Source: Bacteroidales bacterium
GTDB taxonomy: Bacteria > Bacteroidota > Bacteroidia > Bacteroidales > UBA12077
Length of the DNA: 64,000 nucleotides
Assembly: GCA_028282785.1 (NCBI GenBank)
Contig: JANQHE010000065.1
Location: 1 to 64,000 of the forward strand
Direction: 5' to 3'
In this document: positions 1 to 9,983 of the stretch, one piece after another
How positions within the stretch are numbered: position 1 is the first letter of the stretch
How the letters are laid out: each line of letters opens with the position of its first letter
Notes under the pieces: generated by a model
Told to the model about the DNA's origin: nothing
The model's database searches: none
What the model saw: only the letters and a program-made list of their open reading frames with translations
Translations under genes and position numbers: made by a program

Positions 1-340
1 GGAAAATTGTATCCATAAATTCCGCGGGAATAGTATATCCCGGACCACCTTCACCGAGCATTATACCTGGTTCGGCATTTCTTGAATCCGGATCACCACC
101 TTGAATCATAAAACCATCAATAACTCTGTGAAAAAGTAGATCATCAAAATATCCTTGTTCAATAAGTTTGATAAAATTTTCTTTATGAAGGGGAGTTGCA
201 TCATAAAGTTTAAAGATCATATCGCCATATTCGGTTTCAATCTTATATAATTGTTCATTATCCTTTTTTGTAGGTTTCTCAATTTGACAAGAAAAAACAA
301 AAGCAACTAATATTACTGATAAAATAAAAATCCTTTTCAT
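1..340 (-). CDS. Cyclophilin-type peptidyl-prolyl isomerase, lipoprotein (3' end outside window)
   Basis: Translating the minus strand from the ATG at 340 gives an open frame to the window edge. It begins with a hydrophobic signal and a lipobox ending in VFSC, so the mature protein should be a lipid-anchored envelope protein. The cyclophilin core follows: a beta strand (YKIETEYGDMIFKLYD) and the signature FHRVIDGFMIQGGDP. Family knowledge: these enzymes catalyse cis-trans isomerisation of Xaa-Pro bonds and assist folding in the periplasm. About 113 residues are visible; the C-terminal part lies outside the window. It is transcribed away from the flippase gene at 508. Confidence 0.9.
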   Translation of the reverse strand, partial: MKRIFILSVILVAFVFSCQIEKPTKKDNEQLYKIETEYGDMIFKLYDATPLHKENFIKLIEQGYFDDLLFHRVIDGFMIQGGDPDSRNAEPGIMLGEGGPGYTIPAEFMDTIF

Positions 341-507
341 AATTAGATATTTTGATTAAAAAGCAAAAATAGAAACAATTAGTAATTAAATAAAATACTC
401 ACGAATTAATTTAATATAATCAAGGTGTTAATATTTAAAATTGTAATTATTATGATAATAGTGGAACAAAGTTTTATTTTGTAAGATTAATAAAACAACA
501 ATACAAA

Positions 508-1989
508 TTGAGCCAGATAAAAAAGTTAGCGGGACAAACGGTTATATACGGACTTAGCAATATGTTAGGACGTTTTTTAAACTACTTGTTGGTACCTCTT
601 CATACCATGGTATTGGGGAAGTTCTTCTATGGACAATTAACTTATATTTATAGTAGTACTGCTATTTTACTTGTTTTATTGACTTACGGAATGGAAACAG
701 GTTTCTTCAGGTTTGCCAGTAAAAAAGAAGAAAATTATAGCAAGGTTTTAGGCACGAGTCTCTATTCAATCATAGCCACTACATCGATATTTTTAGTGTT
801 TTCAATTCTTTTAAAAGATCTATGGCAAGGATATTTTGAGGTACAAAGCAGTAAAATTGTGATTTATTTCATACTGATAATTTCTTTAGATGTTTTAAAT
901 GCTATTCCTTTTGCAAAACTTAGGATCGATGAACGTCCAATAAAATTTATGATAATTAAACTTTTTGGGATTTTCATAAATATAGGATTGAACCTGTTTT
1001 ATCTAATGCTTTGCAGAAAGCTTTCAGAAGCAGGTGGAGAAGGATTTCTAGCAAAGTTATATAATCAGGACCTCGTTTTGGATTATGTTTTAATAGCCAA
1101 CGTAATAAGTAGTGCAGCAACATTCATTATTTTATTACCTGAGATTGTAAAGTTCAAACCAACATTTGATTTAAGTTTATTAAAAAGAATGTTGAAGTAT
1201 TCTTTTCCAATTTTACTAATTGGATTAGCCGGGCAGTTTAACGATCAAATAGATAAATTATTAATACCAGATCTAATAAATGACCCTAATCCTGTTGAAC
1301 AATTAGGTATTTATAGTGCAAATTTTAAGTTATCAATTTTGATGGTGCTTTTTATACAAATGTTTCGTTACGCCGCAGAACCATTTTTCTTTAAAAATGC
1401 TGAAAGTAAAGATGCTAAAAAATTATATGCAGACATAATGAATTATTTCATCATTTTCGGATTAATCATATTTTTAGGAGTGATGTTTTACATTGATATA
1501 TTAAAGTATTTTATTGCAGAGGAATTTAGAGAAGGGCTTTTTGTAATTCCAATATTACTAATAGCTAAGCTTATTTTTGGTATTTTATTTAGTTTATCAA
1601 TTTGGTATAAGGTTACGGATAAAACACAATACGGGATAATTGTTGCTGTTACAGGAGCAGTTATTACAATTCTATTAAATGTGATTCTATTACCTAAAAT
1701 AGGTTATTTGGGATCGGCATTAGCGAGTTTGATTAGCTATACAGTAATGTTAATTGTGTCATATTCGTTAAGTATAAAGCATTATTTAATAAAATATAAT
1801 TTTAAGAAGATTAGTTTTTATTTTATTTTGGCATTTGGATTATTTGTAATTAGCAGATTATTGAATTCGGAAAATAGTTGGATGTATTATAGTTTTGTAA
1901 CTACAATGCTGATAGGATTTACAGGAATAGCATATTTAATTGAGAAAAAAACTTTATACAATGAAAATAAACATCGTAAACAAATCTAA
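508..1989 (+). CDS. Polysaccharide flippase (Wzx/MATE-type membrane transporter)
   Basis: 493 residues with about 12-14 hydrophobic membrane segments and the N-terminal pattern of the polysaccharide biosynthesis export family ([27 protein letters not shown], here shown in part as [15 protein letters not shown]). Family members flip lipid-linked sugars across the inner membrane. No in-frame ATG precedes the conserved N-terminus, so the start is most likely the TTG at 508. The 3' end overlaps the dUTPase gene by 29 nt, which suggests one transcript. The exact substrate cannot be told, since no glycosyltransferase cluster surrounds it. Confidence 0.85.
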   Translation: MSQIKKLAGQTVIYGLSNMLGRFLNYLLVPLHTMVLGKFFYGQLTYIYSSTAILLVLLTYGMETGFFRFASKKEENYSKVLGTSLYSIIATTSIFLVFSILLKDLWQGYFEVQSSKIVIYFILIISLDVLNAIPFAKLRIDERPIKFMIIKLFGIFINIGLNLFYLMLCRKLSEAGGEGFLAKLYNQDLVLDYVLIANVISSAATFIILLPEIVKFKPTFDLSLLKRMLKYSFPILLIGLAGQFNDQIDKLLIPDLINDPNPVEQLGIYSANFKLSILMVLFIQMFRYAAEPFFFKNAESKDAKKLYADIMNYFIIFGLIIFLGVMFYIDILKYFIAEEFREGLFVIPILLIAKLIFGILFSLSIWYKVTDKTQYGIIVAVTGAVITILLNVILLPKIGYLGSALASLISYTVMLIVSYSLSIKHYLIKYNFKKISFYFILAFGLFVISRLLNSENSWMYYSFVTTMLIGFTGIAYLIEKKTLYNENKHRKQI

Positions 1990-2395
1990 CAATCCTTTAC
2001 CGGGATATAGTACTGACCATTCTGCAGGAATGGATCTGAGAGCTTATTTAAATGAATCAATAACGTTAAAACCATTGGAAAGAACTTTAATACCAACCGG
2101 ATTATTTATTGAATTACCTGTGGGTTATGAAGCTCAGGTTCGTCCTCGTAGTGGTTTAGCGCTAAAGAAAGGTTTATCAGTTTTGAACACACCAGGAACA
2201 ATAGATGCCGACTATCGGGGTGAGATAGGTGTAATTTTAATTAATCTTTCAAACGAGGAAGTAACTATAGAAAGTGGTGAAAGAATCTGCCAAATGGTCA
2301 TAGCTAAACATGAGCAGGCAGAATTAATTCAGGTTGAAGTATTAAATGAAACAGATCGTGGAGCCGGTGGATTTGGAAGCACAGGAGTAAAATAA
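1961..2395 (+). CDS. dut: Deoxyuridine 5'-triphosphate nucleotidohydrolase (dUTPase)
   Basis: 144 residues from the ATG at 1961; an open frame begins earlier at a TTG (1940), but family members start at the equivalent of MKINIVNKS. All trimeric dUTPase motifs are present: [42 protein letters not shown] and the C-terminal arm [10 protein letters not shown]. The enzyme converts dUTP to dUMP and pyrophosphate, keeping uracil out of DNA and supplying dTMP synthesis. The start lies inside the 3' end of the flippase gene, so the two are probably translationally coupled. Confidence 0.95.
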   Translation: MKINIVNKSNNPLPGYSTDHSAGMDLRAYLNESITLKPLERTLIPTGLFIELPVGYEAQVRPRSGLALKKGLSVLNTPGTIDADYRGEIGVILINLSNEEVTIESGERICQMVIAKHEQAELIQVEVLNETDRGAGGFGSTGVK

Positions 2396-2488
2396 AAGTC
2401 TTAAATATTGTTAAAATTCGCGAATTGTAAACTTAACGTACGATTTTTGTGTTAGGTTTATAATTAATTGATAAAAAATGGAGATGAA

Positions 2489-4222
2489 ATGAGGGTAAAA
2501 GAGTTTATTCTGATGGGTTTGGTTGTTATTGCAATTTCCGGATGTAGAAGTCAAAAACCTGTAACTGAGCGGAAGGTAAATGTAAAAAAGGAGTTAAGCG
2601 AGAGTAAGCAGCAGCAATATTATTACATTTTTATCGAAGCGAATAGGAAAAAATTATTGGGTGATTTCAATAGTGCATTAGCGTTATACTATCAGTGTCT
2701 CGAGATAAATCCTGAAGGAGCTGGTGCCATGTCTGAGATATCGCAGATAAACCAAATAATGAAAAACTATGATACGGCAATTAAATATGCAAAATCTGCT
2801 ATTGAAAATGAACCGGATAATAAGTGGTACAAGATAAATCTGGCAAAACTCTATATACTAACTCAAAATTATCTGGGAGCTGCCGAGTTGTATGAAGATG
2901 TTTATAAGGATCATAAAGATGATCTGGAAATACCATATAATTTAGCAGCATTATATGGACATTTAAAAAACTACAAAAGAGCTGTTGAGCTTTATGATGA
3001 CATTGAGAATAGAGCAGGAGTTAATGAAAGCCTTTCGATTGCCAAACAGCAATTATATTATTCCTTAGGTAATAAAACAAGAGCTTATGAGGAAATAGAA
3101 AAGCTTATTACACATTATCCGAACGAGCCACGATTTTATGGTATTATCGCTGAAATGTATACAAATGACAACCTCTTTATGAAAGCTGAGAAAAATTACA
3201 ATAAGATTTTCGAACTGGATAGTACCAACACTTTAGGAATGCTTTCTATCATCGATTTTTATAGAAAAAAAATGGACTACGATAATGCTTTTAAGATGAT
3301 AGAAAAAGTGATTGGTAATGAAAATATAGATTTCAATCAAAAGGTATTGATATTCGTTTCTATAATGAATAATCAAAGTGAGTTTAATATCTACAATCAG
3401 CAAATAAAAGAACAGTTAACAAAGCTAAAGGATAAATACCCTGAGAAGAAAGACTCATATACTCTATATGCTGATTATCTTATAAAGATGAACCTTTTGG
3501 ATGATGCAAAACTTGAAATAGAATATATTCTAAAGAATTTCTCAGGAAATATTGTTTTATGGGAGCAGCTTTTATCTATTTATAGTTTTAAAACAGAGTT
3601 TCGTAAATTATATATTGAATCAAAAGTAGCAATTGATAGCTTTCCGAAACATGCATTATTTTACCTTTTTAATGGCGTTGCAGCAAATCAAACGGGAAAA
3701 TCAGAGGAAGCTATAGAAATCTTAAAAACGGGCTTAAAAGAGGTTAAAAACGACCCTGAATTGGAACTTGACTTTTATACTAATTTAGGAGAGGCTTATT
3801 ATAATAATAAAGATTACAGAGAATCAGATTATTATTTTGAATTGGTTTTAAGTAAAGAACCGGATAATTTATATGTAATAAATAACTATAGCTATTATTT
3901 ATCGTTAAGGGAAGAAAAGCTTGATTATGCAGAATCTATCAGCAAAAAAACTATTCAGGCAGAACCAAATAATGATACATATCTTGACACATATGCCTGG
4001 ATATTATATAAATTGGAAAGATATCAGGATGCACTTTATTATATTAAAAGAGCGTTTGAAAATGGTGGTGCAAACAGTCAGGTTATCGTTGAACATTATG
4101 GAGATATACAGTTTAAAGTCGGAAATGTTGAAGCTGCGGTAGAATTATGGAAAAAGGCGAGAGAAATGGGAAATACAGATGAAGCTTTATTGCAAAAAAT
4201 AGAAAGCAAATCACTAAATTAA
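2489..4222 (+). CDS. TPR-repeat lipoprotein
   Basis: 577 residues from the ATG at 2489, chosen over an upstream TTG (2468) because it gives a clean lipoprotein signal ending in the lipobox AISGC. The rest is a chain of tetratricopeptide repeats with the usual W/G/Y/A spacing, for example near residues 45-170, 200-250 and 420-560. It lies between dut and an EnvC-like gene, an arrangement consistent with an envelope assembly role. The partner is unknown; TPR proteins are general scaffolds, so no specific function is claimed. Confidence 0.85.
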   Translation: MRVKEFILMGLVVIAISGCRSQKPVTERKVNVKKELSESKQQQYYYIFIEANRKKLLGDFNSALALYYQCLEINPEGAGAMSEISQINQIMKNYDTAIKYAKSAIENEPDNKWYKINLAKLYILTQNYLGAAELYEDVYKDHKDDLEIPYNLAALYGHLKNYKRAVELYDDIENRAGVNESLSIAKQQLYYSLGNKTRAYEEIEKLITHYPNEPRFYGIIAEMYTNDNLFMKAEKNYNKIFELDSTNTLGMLSIIDFYRKKMDYDNAFKMIEKVIGNENIDFNQKVLIFVSIMNNQSEFNIYNQQIKEQLTKLKDKYPEKKDSYTLYADYLIKMNLLDDAKLEIEYILKNFSGNIVLWEQLLSIYSFKTEFRKLYIESKVAIDSFPKHALFYLFNGVAANQTGKSEEAIEILKTGLKEVKNDPELELDFYTNLGEAYYNNKDYRESDYYFELVLSKEPDNLYVINNYSYYLSLREEKLDYAESISKKTIQAEPNNDTYLDTYAWILYKLERYQDALYYIKRAFENGGANSQVIVEHYGDIQFKVGNVEAAVELWKKAREMGNTDEALLQKIESKSLN

Positions 4223-4241
4223 AGTTTAGTTAAGTAATAAC

Positions 4242-5435
4242 ATGAGAACCCAATTTCTAAAATCAGTTATCGTTTCGTTAATTCTTTTGTTAAGTATCAA
4301 TGCAGCTTTTACCCAAACAAAAGAGGACCTTCAAAAAGAAAAGAAGAAAACAGAGGAAGAGCTTAAATTAACAAATGAACTTCTTGAGCAAACAGAAAAA
4401 TCAAAAACCGTAGGATTAAATCGATTACTCATTATACAGAAGAGAATTAGTTTACGAGAAAAGTTAATTAATGAAATTACTATTGAGGTAAACTTAATAG
4501 ATAAAGAGATAGAGAAAAATAACAGCAATATTAAACGACTTGAAGCTGAACTTAAGCAATTAAAAGAAGAATATGCTAAAATGATTTATTTTGCTTATAA
4601 AAACAGAAATAACTATGATCGTTTAATGTTTGTGCTGGCAGCAGAAGATTTTAATCAGGCTTATCGAAGAATGAAATATTTTCAGCAATATACTAAGTAT
4701 CGACAAAAACAGGCTGAAAAAATTGTTATTGCACAAAAAAATATTGAATACGAAACAGAGCAGTTAAGCGAAAAAAGAAATAGCAAAATAAGGCTCTTAT
4801 CAAACAAGGAAAGGGAAAGGGCAAACTTAAGTGCCGAAAAATTTAAGAAAAACACCGAAATTAAAAGGTTAAAACAAAAGGAAAAGGAACTTAGAAAAAA
4901 AATTCAGGAGAAGCAAAGGGCTATGGAGAAAATTAAAAATGCCATAGCTGAATTAATAGCAAGAGAGGCGAAAGAAAATAAAACATTTAAAACTTTAACG
5001 GCAAGCGAAGAGTTAATTTCACAAGGGTTTAAAAATGCAAGAGGTAAATTAAAATGGCCGATTGATAATGGAATAGTAATTAGAGGATTTGGGCCATATA
5101 CACCGGAAGGATTAAAAGGTGTAAAAATGCATAACGATGGAATTGATATTAGCTCAGCGAAAGATGCAAAAGTTAAAGCAATATATGAAGGAGAAATAAA
5201 AAGAGTGATTGCTGTACCCGGAGCAAATATGGCTGTAATTATTAGGCATGGGCATTATCTGACATTATACTCAAATATTGTAAATGTAAGGGTAAAACCA
5301 GGCGATAAAATATACGAGGGTCATTATATTGGAGATGTTTATGTAGATCAAGAGGAAAAAAGTGCAACATTACACTTGGGTATCTATGAAGAAACGCAGG
5401 TTTTAAATCCAAAAAACTGGCTTCGCAGAATGTAA
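4242..5435 (+). CDS. EnvC-like murein hydrolase activator (coiled coil plus M23/LytM domain)
   Basis: 397 residues: signal peptide (ending near AFTQT), a long Lys/Glu-rich coiled coil (about residues 25-255), then a LytM/M23 domain (about 285-395). The same architecture is seen in EnvC, which activates amidases at the division site. The first metal motif reads MHNDGIDIS, with one extra residue compared with the usual HxxxD, while the second motif HGHY is present. Whether it binds zinc and cuts peptidoglycan or acts only as an activator is unclear. It starts 19 nt after the TPR lipoprotein, so the two are probably co-transcribed. Confidence 0.88.
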   Translation: MRTQFLKSVIVSLILLLSINAAFTQTKEDLQKEKKKTEEELKLTNELLEQTEKSKTVGLNRLLIIQKRISLREKLINEITIEVNLIDKEIEKNNSNIKRLEAELKQLKEEYAKMIYFAYKNRNNYDRLMFVLAAEDFNQAYRRMKYFQQYTKYRQKQAEKIVIAQKNIEYETEQLSEKRNSKIRLLSNKERERANLSAEKFKKNTEIKRLKQKEKELRKKIQEKQRAMEKIKNAIAELIAREAKENKTFKTLTASEELISQGFKNARGKLKWPIDNGIVIRGFGPYTPEGLKGVKMHNDGIDISSAKDAKVKAIYEGEIKRVIAVPGANMAVIIRHGHYLTLYSNIVNVRVKPGDKIYEGHYIGDVYVDQEEKSATLHLGIYEETQVLNPKNWLRRM

Positions 5436-5452
5436 ATATTTCATAAAAAAAC

Positions 5453-5460
5453 TATCTTTG
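5453..5460 (+). promoter_or_regulatory. Bacteroidota-type -7 element (TATCTTTG)
   Basis: TATCTTTG fits the Bacteroidota -7 consensus TAnnTTTG and lies about 100 nt upstream of the ATG at 5562. No clear -33 TTG is seen at the expected distance. Confidence 0.45.
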
Positions 5461-5561
5461 GAAAATATAAGATAAAAAATGTAACAAATTGAAAATATAG
5501 CAGTATACAACGTTAATTGTATAACTTTAAGAGAATTGACGTGCAAACAACGGTCGTAACA

Positions 5562-5960
5562 ATGGAAAAAAGCATTTTAATAGAGTCAAAAATCGAAAAC
5601 ATTCATAAAATCGAAAAGATTATTGATGAAGTTTCGGAAGAGGCTAAAATAAACTCTGAAGTTTATGGCAAAATGTTAATTGCTACAGTCGAAGCTGTAA
5701 ATAATTCCATCGTACACGGAAATAAGGAAGACGAAACAAAAACAGTTAAAGTTGATTTTAAAGTTGATGAAGACTATATAAGTATTTTTATTGAAGACGA
5801 AGGCCCGGGATTTAACTTCTACAATGTACCTGATCCAACCACACCTGAAAACATTGAAAATATTCATGGGCGAGGAGTTTATTTAATGAAACATTTAGCC
5901 GACGATGTAATTTTCCACGGAAAGGGAAACAGAGTGGAAATAAAATTCAATTTACGATAG
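5562..5960 (+). CDS. RsbW-like serine-protein kinase / anti-sigma factor (HATPase_c_2)
   Basis: 132 residues from the ATG at 5562; the frame is open further up to a TTG (5517), but that extension is not typical. GHKL ATPase motifs are seen: N box EAVNNSIVHGNK, G1 box EDEGPGFN and a GRGVYLM loop. Family members phosphorylate anti-sigma antagonists (STAS proteins) or bind sigma factors. No STAS partner or PP2C phosphatase is nearby, so its pathway cannot be named. It ends 2 nt before ybeY. Confidence 0.85.
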   Translation: MEKSILIESKIENIHKIEKIIDEVSEEAKINSEVYGKMLIATVEAVNNSIVHGNKEDETKTVKVDFKVDEDYISIFIEDEGPGFNFYNVPDPTTPENIENIHGRGVYLMKHLADDVIFHGKGNRVEIKFNLR

Positions 5961-5962
5961 AG

Positions 5963-6388
5963 ATGCCTATCAAGTTTTTTAACGAAGATACAGGATTTCA
6001 ACTTAAAGAACGTACCAGATTAAAAAATTGGATAGATAAGGTTATTCAAGATGAAGGATTCATGTTGGGTGATATTAATTACATTTATACTTCAGATGAT
6101 TATTTGTTAAAAATTAACAAAGAATATCTTTCGCATAATTATTATACAGATATTGTAACATTTAATTACTGCGAAGAACCAACTATTAATGGTGATATTT
6201 TTATAAGTATTGATACCATAAAAAACAATTCAACCAGGTTTGATGTTTCATTTCTTGAAGAGTTACACAGAGTGATGATTCATGGTGTACTTCATTTAAT
6301 TGGTTATGATGATCAAAATGATGAAGAAAAAGCCGCAATGAGACAAAAAGAAAACTATTATTTAGAAAGATTAAAAAATCTTTTCTAA
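5963..6388 (+). CDS. ybeY: Endoribonuclease YbeY (rRNA maturation factor)
   Basis: 141 residues with the UPF0054 signature [11 protein letters not shown]. YbeY acts in 16S rRNA 3'-end maturation and ribosome quality control through a zinc site made of H-x3-H-x5-H. Here the third ligand position is Asp (GYDD), a variation compatible with metal binding. The gene starts 2 nt after the RsbW-like gene and is followed 28 nt later by mnmG. Confidence 0.93.
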   Translation: MPIKFFNEDTGFQLKERTRLKNWIDKVIQDEGFMLGDINYIYTSDDYLLKINKEYLSHNYYTDIVTFNYCEEPTINGDIFISIDTIKNNSTRFDVSFLEELHRVMIHGVLHLIGYDDQNDEEKAAMRQKENYYLERLKNLF

Positions 6389-6416
6389 TTTTCCGAAAAT
6401 TTTAAAACAAAGATTT

Positions 6417-8291
6417 ATGTTGCCAGAGTATGATGTTATTGTGGTAGGAGGTGGACATGCAGGATGTGAAGCAGCAGCAGCAGCAGCAAATATGGGTTCA
6501 AAAACATTGTTAATTACAATGGATATGACCAAATATGCTCAGATGTCTTGTAATCCTGCTATGGGAGGAATTGCAAAAGGACAGATTGTAAAGGAGATTG
6601 ATGCGCTGGGTGGTTATTCGGCAATCGTTACTGATAAAAGTATGATTCAGTTTAGAATGCTGAATCGTTCAAAAGGACCAGCAATGTGGAGCCCAAGGGC
6701 TCAATGTGACAGAATGATTTTTTCCAGTGAATGGAGAAATATTCTAGAGAATATTGACCATTTGGATTTATGGCAGGATTTAGTCACGGAACTGATTATT
6801 GAAAATGGAGAAGTAAATGGAGTAATTACAAAGCTGGGAATAAAATTCTCATCAAACACTGTTCTATTAACAAATGGAACATTTCTGAACGGCCTAATGC
6901 ATGTTGGAAAAAAGCAAGTTGAGGGTGGACGTGCGGGAGAAGCTCCTTCGAAAGGCATTTCGGAACAATTGGAAAAATTTGGTTTCGAGGTTGGCAGGAT
7001 GAAAACCGGAACACCGGCTCGTATTGATGGAAGAAGCATTGATTTTTCAAAGGTACAAGAGCAAAAAGGAGATGAAGAAGGCGGGCAGTTTTCATTTCTG
7101 GAACATGACTTTAATGTCCGCAATAATAAATCTTGTTACATTACTTATACTGACAAGGAAGTTCACAGCATTTTGGAAACAGGATTTAAAGAATCACCTC
7201 TTTTTAACGGAACAATTAATGGGGTTGGACCACGATATTGTCCGAGCATTGAAGATAAAATTGTGACTTTTGCAGAAAAAGAAAAACATCAGTTATTTTT
7301 GGAACCGGAAGGCCACACGACAAATGAATTTTATATTAACGGATTTTCATCTTCATTACCTTGGGAAGTTCAATTGAAAGCGCTTAAAAAAATACCCGGT
7401 TTAGAAAATGTAAAAATATATCGGCCGGGATATGCCATTGAATACGATTATTACCCACCAACACAGTTAAAGCATACATTAGAAACCAAAAAAATCAAGT
7501 GCCTTTATTTTGCGGGGCAGATAAATGGAACCACAGGATATGAAGAAGCTGCAGCACAAGGAATGATGGCTGGTATAAACGCAAGTTTAAAAGTCGCAAA
7601 TAAAGAGGAGTTTATATTAAATAGAGATCAAGCATATATCAGTGTACTGATTGACGATTTAGTTACAAAGGGCGTTGATGAGCCTTACCGTATGTTTACT
7701 TCAAGGGCAGAATATCGAATATTATTAAGACAGGACAATGCAGATCTTAGGCTAACGGAATTGTCATACAAAATGGGTTTGGCAAAGAAAGATCGGTTTG
7801 AATTACTCAAGAAAAAAATAGAAGCACGAGATGGAATAATTTCTTTTATTAAAGAAACAAGTATTGCTCCCGAAGATATCAATCAGTATTTGGAATATGC
7901 TCGAACAACTCCGCTAAAACAAAAAAGAAAATTATTGGATGTTGTTTTAAGACCTCAGGTAAAACTTAGTGAAATTATTGATAAAGTTGAAGGACTAAAG
8001 ATACTGGTGGAAGATATACAGCATAAGAAGGAAGAAATTATTGAATCAGCAGAAGTACTAATAAAATATTCTGGCTATATTGAAAGAGAACAACAAATGG
8101 CAGATAAATTAAAAAGGTTGGAGTATATTAAAATTCCCGAAAACTTCAATTATGATGAAATTTCGTCCTTATCTACTGAAGGAAGGCAAAAACTTAAAAA
8201 TATTCAACCAAAGAGTATTGGTCAGGCAGCACGTATAAGCGGTGTGTCGCCATCTGATATAAGCGTACTTTTAGTGTATATGGGTCGTTAA
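6417..8291 (+). CDS. mnmG: tRNA uridine-5-carboxymethylaminomethyl(34) synthesis enzyme MnmG (GidA)
   Basis: 624 residues, the usual length for the family. The N-terminal FAD site [17 protein letters not shown] is clear, followed by [12 protein letters not shown] and the GidA signatures [11 protein letters not shown] and [16 protein letters not shown]. With MnmE it builds the cmnm5 modification on U34 of several tRNAs. It ends just before a parS-like palindrome; gidA is near oriC and parAB in many bacteria. Confidence 0.97.
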   Translation: MLPEYDVIVVGGGHAGCEAAAAAANMGSKTLLITMDMTKYAQMSCNPAMGGIAKGQIVKEIDALGGYSAIVTDKSMIQFRMLNRSKGPAMWSPRAQCDRMIFSSEWRNILENIDHLDLWQDLVTELIIENGEVNGVITKLGIKFSSNTVLLTNGTFLNGLMHVGKKQVEGGRAGEAPSKGISEQLEKFGFEVGRMKTGTPARIDGRSIDFSKVQEQKGDEEGGQFSFLEHDFNVRNNKSCYITYTDKEVHSILETGFKESPLFNGTINGVGPRYCPSIEDKIVTFAEKEKHQLFLEPEGHTTNEFYINGFSSSLPWEVQLKALKKIPGLENVKIYRPGYAIEYDYYPPTQLKHTLETKKIKCLYFAGQINGTTGYEEAAAQGMMAGINASLKVANKEEFILNRDQAYISVLIDDLVTKGVDEPYRMFTSRAEYRILLRQDNADLRLTELSYKMGLAKKDRFELLKKKIEARDGIISFIKETSIAPEDINQYLEYARTTPLKQKRKLLDVVLRPQVKLSEIIDKVEGLKILVEDIQHKKEEIIESAEVLIKYSGYIEREQQMADKLKRLEYIKIPENFNYDEISSLSTEGRQKLKNIQPKSIGQAARISGVSPSDISVLLVYMGR

Positions 8292-8319
8292 TACTCTGGA
8301 CGCGATTAAATTATTAATT

Positions 8320-8335
8320 TGTTCCACGTGGAACA
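8320..8335. other. parS-like ParB-binding palindrome
   Basis: TGTTCCACGTGGAACA is a perfect 16-bp palindrome in the gap between mnmG and the adenine deaminase gene. It matches the chromosomal parS consensus TGTTNCACGTGAAACA except at one position of the right arm. Known biology: ParB (Spo0J) nucleates on such sites near oriC to organise chromosome segregation. No parA or parB gene lies in the window. Confidence 0.75.
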
Positions 8336-8348
8336 ATAATCAAATTTT

Positions 8349-9983
8349 ATGATGAAAGAATTCTTTGTTTCAGGAAAGCTTGTAGATATACTAGCTCGCC
8401 GAATATATAATGCAAGCATTAAAGTTGAAAATTCTCGAATTGTGGATATACAGGAATCAGAGAAAAACTATGAAAATTATATCATTCCGGGACTTGTTGA
8501 CGCCCACGTTCATATCGAAAGTTCAATGCTAATACCTACAAGCTTTGCTCGCGCAGCAGTTAAAAATGGAACGGTGGCAACAGTGTCAGATCCGCATGAA
8601 ATTGCTAATGTTATGGGTGTATCTGGTGTACATTACATGATAGAGAATGGGAAAAAATCACCATTTAAATTTTATTTTGGTGCACCATCGTGTGTTCCGG
8701 CTACTCCATTTGAAACTTCAGGAGCGAGTATAAATGCAGAAGAAATTAAAAGTTTAATGGCAAATAAGGATATATATTATTTAGCAGAAATGATGAATTT
8801 TCCTGGTGTGATATATGATGATGAAGAGGTATTAAAAAAAATAAAGTATGCGCATGATGTGAATAAGCCTATCGACGGTCATGCTCCCGGATTATCAGGA
8901 GAAAGTTTGGAAAAATATGCAGCCCAAAACATTACTACAGACCACGAGTGTACTACTGTTGAAGAAGCAATTAATAAAATAGAAAAAGGAATTAAAATTC
9001 AAATCCGGGAAGGTAGTGCAGCAAAAGATTTTGAAAACTTGTTTCCCCTTCTAGATTCTCATCCTGATAAGGTAATGTTCTGTACGGACGATTGTCATCC
9101 TGATGATTTAGTGCAAGGGCATATCAATAAAATAATTAGTAGGGCAGTTAAAAAAGGAGCCGATTTATTTGATGTATTGGCTGTAGCAACTAAAAACCCC
9201 AAAGAGCATTATAATCTAAACACAGGATTACTTCAACTTGGAGATGCTGCGGATTTTATCGTGGTGGATAATCTGGAAGATTTTAATGTAATTCAAACAT
9301 ATATTGAAGGAGAATTAGTTTTTGATAATGGAAATATACTTTTAAAAAGGATAGAAGAAATACCAATTAACAACTTCAATTGTAGTCCAATAAAAGTTTC
9401 TGATATTGAAGTTAAATCAAAAGGAGAAACCATTCAGGTAATCGTTGCAAAAGATGGAGACCTTTTAACAGGAAAGGAGGTTATTCATCCAAGTGTAGAA
9501 AATGGTAAAATCATCAGCGATCTTAGTAAGGATATTTTAAAAATTACTGTTGTAAATCGTTACCAGGACACAAAGCCGCAAGTTGGATTTGTCAAGAATT
9601 TCAACTTAAAACAAGGAGCTATTGCAGGTAGTATTGCTCATGACAGTCACAACATTATCGGTATTGGAACGAATGATGAAGATATGGTGAAAGCAATTAA
9701 TCAAGTTATAGAAAATAAAGGAGGGATTGTTGCAGTAAATGGAACGGATATAAAATCATTAAAGCTTAATGTAGCCGGACTAATGTCGATTGAAGAAGCA
9801 GAAGAAGTTGCGAGAAAGTACCAGGAAGTTCATGATATGGCTAAAAGGTTAGGATCTGATTTAACGGCGCCTTTTATGACCATGGCTTTTATGGCTTTAT
9901 TGGTAATACCTGACTTAAAAATTGGCGATAAAGGATTATTTGACGTTTCAAAGTTTGAATTTACTTCGCTATTCGTGGAATAA
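8349..9983 (+). CDS. ade: Adenine deaminase
   Basis: 544 residues of the amidohydrolase superfamily in the AdeC arrangement. The metal-site motif VDAHVHIESSML lies near residue 50, then a His-rich strand (DGHAPG), the motif FCTDDCHPDDL near residue 245, and a C-terminal adenine-deaminase domain with AGSIAHDSHNIIGIG. The enzyme converts adenine to hypoxanthine and ammonia in purine salvage. Either of two adjacent ATG codons (8349 or 8352) could start it. It overlaps uvrC by one base (TAATG). Confidence 0.93.
   Translation: MMKEFFVSGKLVDILARRIYNASIKVENSRIVDIQESEKNYENYIIPGLVDAHVHIESSMLIPTSFARAAVKNGTVATVSDPHEIANVMGVSGVHYMIENGKKSPFKFYFGAPSCVPATPFETSGASINAEEIKSLMANKDIYYLAEMMNFPGVIYDDEEVLKKIKYAHDVNKPIDGHAPGLSGESLEKYAAQNITTDHECTTVEEAINKIEKGIKIQIREGSAAKDFENLFPLLDSHPDKVMFCTDDCHPDDLVQGHINKIISRAVKKGADLFDVLAVATKNPKEHYNLNTGLLQLGDAADFIVVDNLEDFNVIQTYIEGELVFDNGNILLKRIEEIPINNFNCSPIKVSDIEVKSKGETIQVIVAKDGDLLTGKEVIHPSVENGKIISDLSKDILKITVVNRYQDTKPQVGFVKNFNLKQGAIAGSIAHDSHNIIGIGTNDEDMVKAINQVIENKGGIVAVNGTDIKSLKLNVAGLMSIEEAEEVARKYQEVHDMAKRLGSDLTAPFMTMAFMALLVIPDLKIGDKGLFDVSKFEFTSLFVE

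Noticed and set aside
6701-7123. Long minus-strand open frame inside mnmG
   Set aside because: It is a shadow of the mnmG frame; the plus-strand product is unmistakable.
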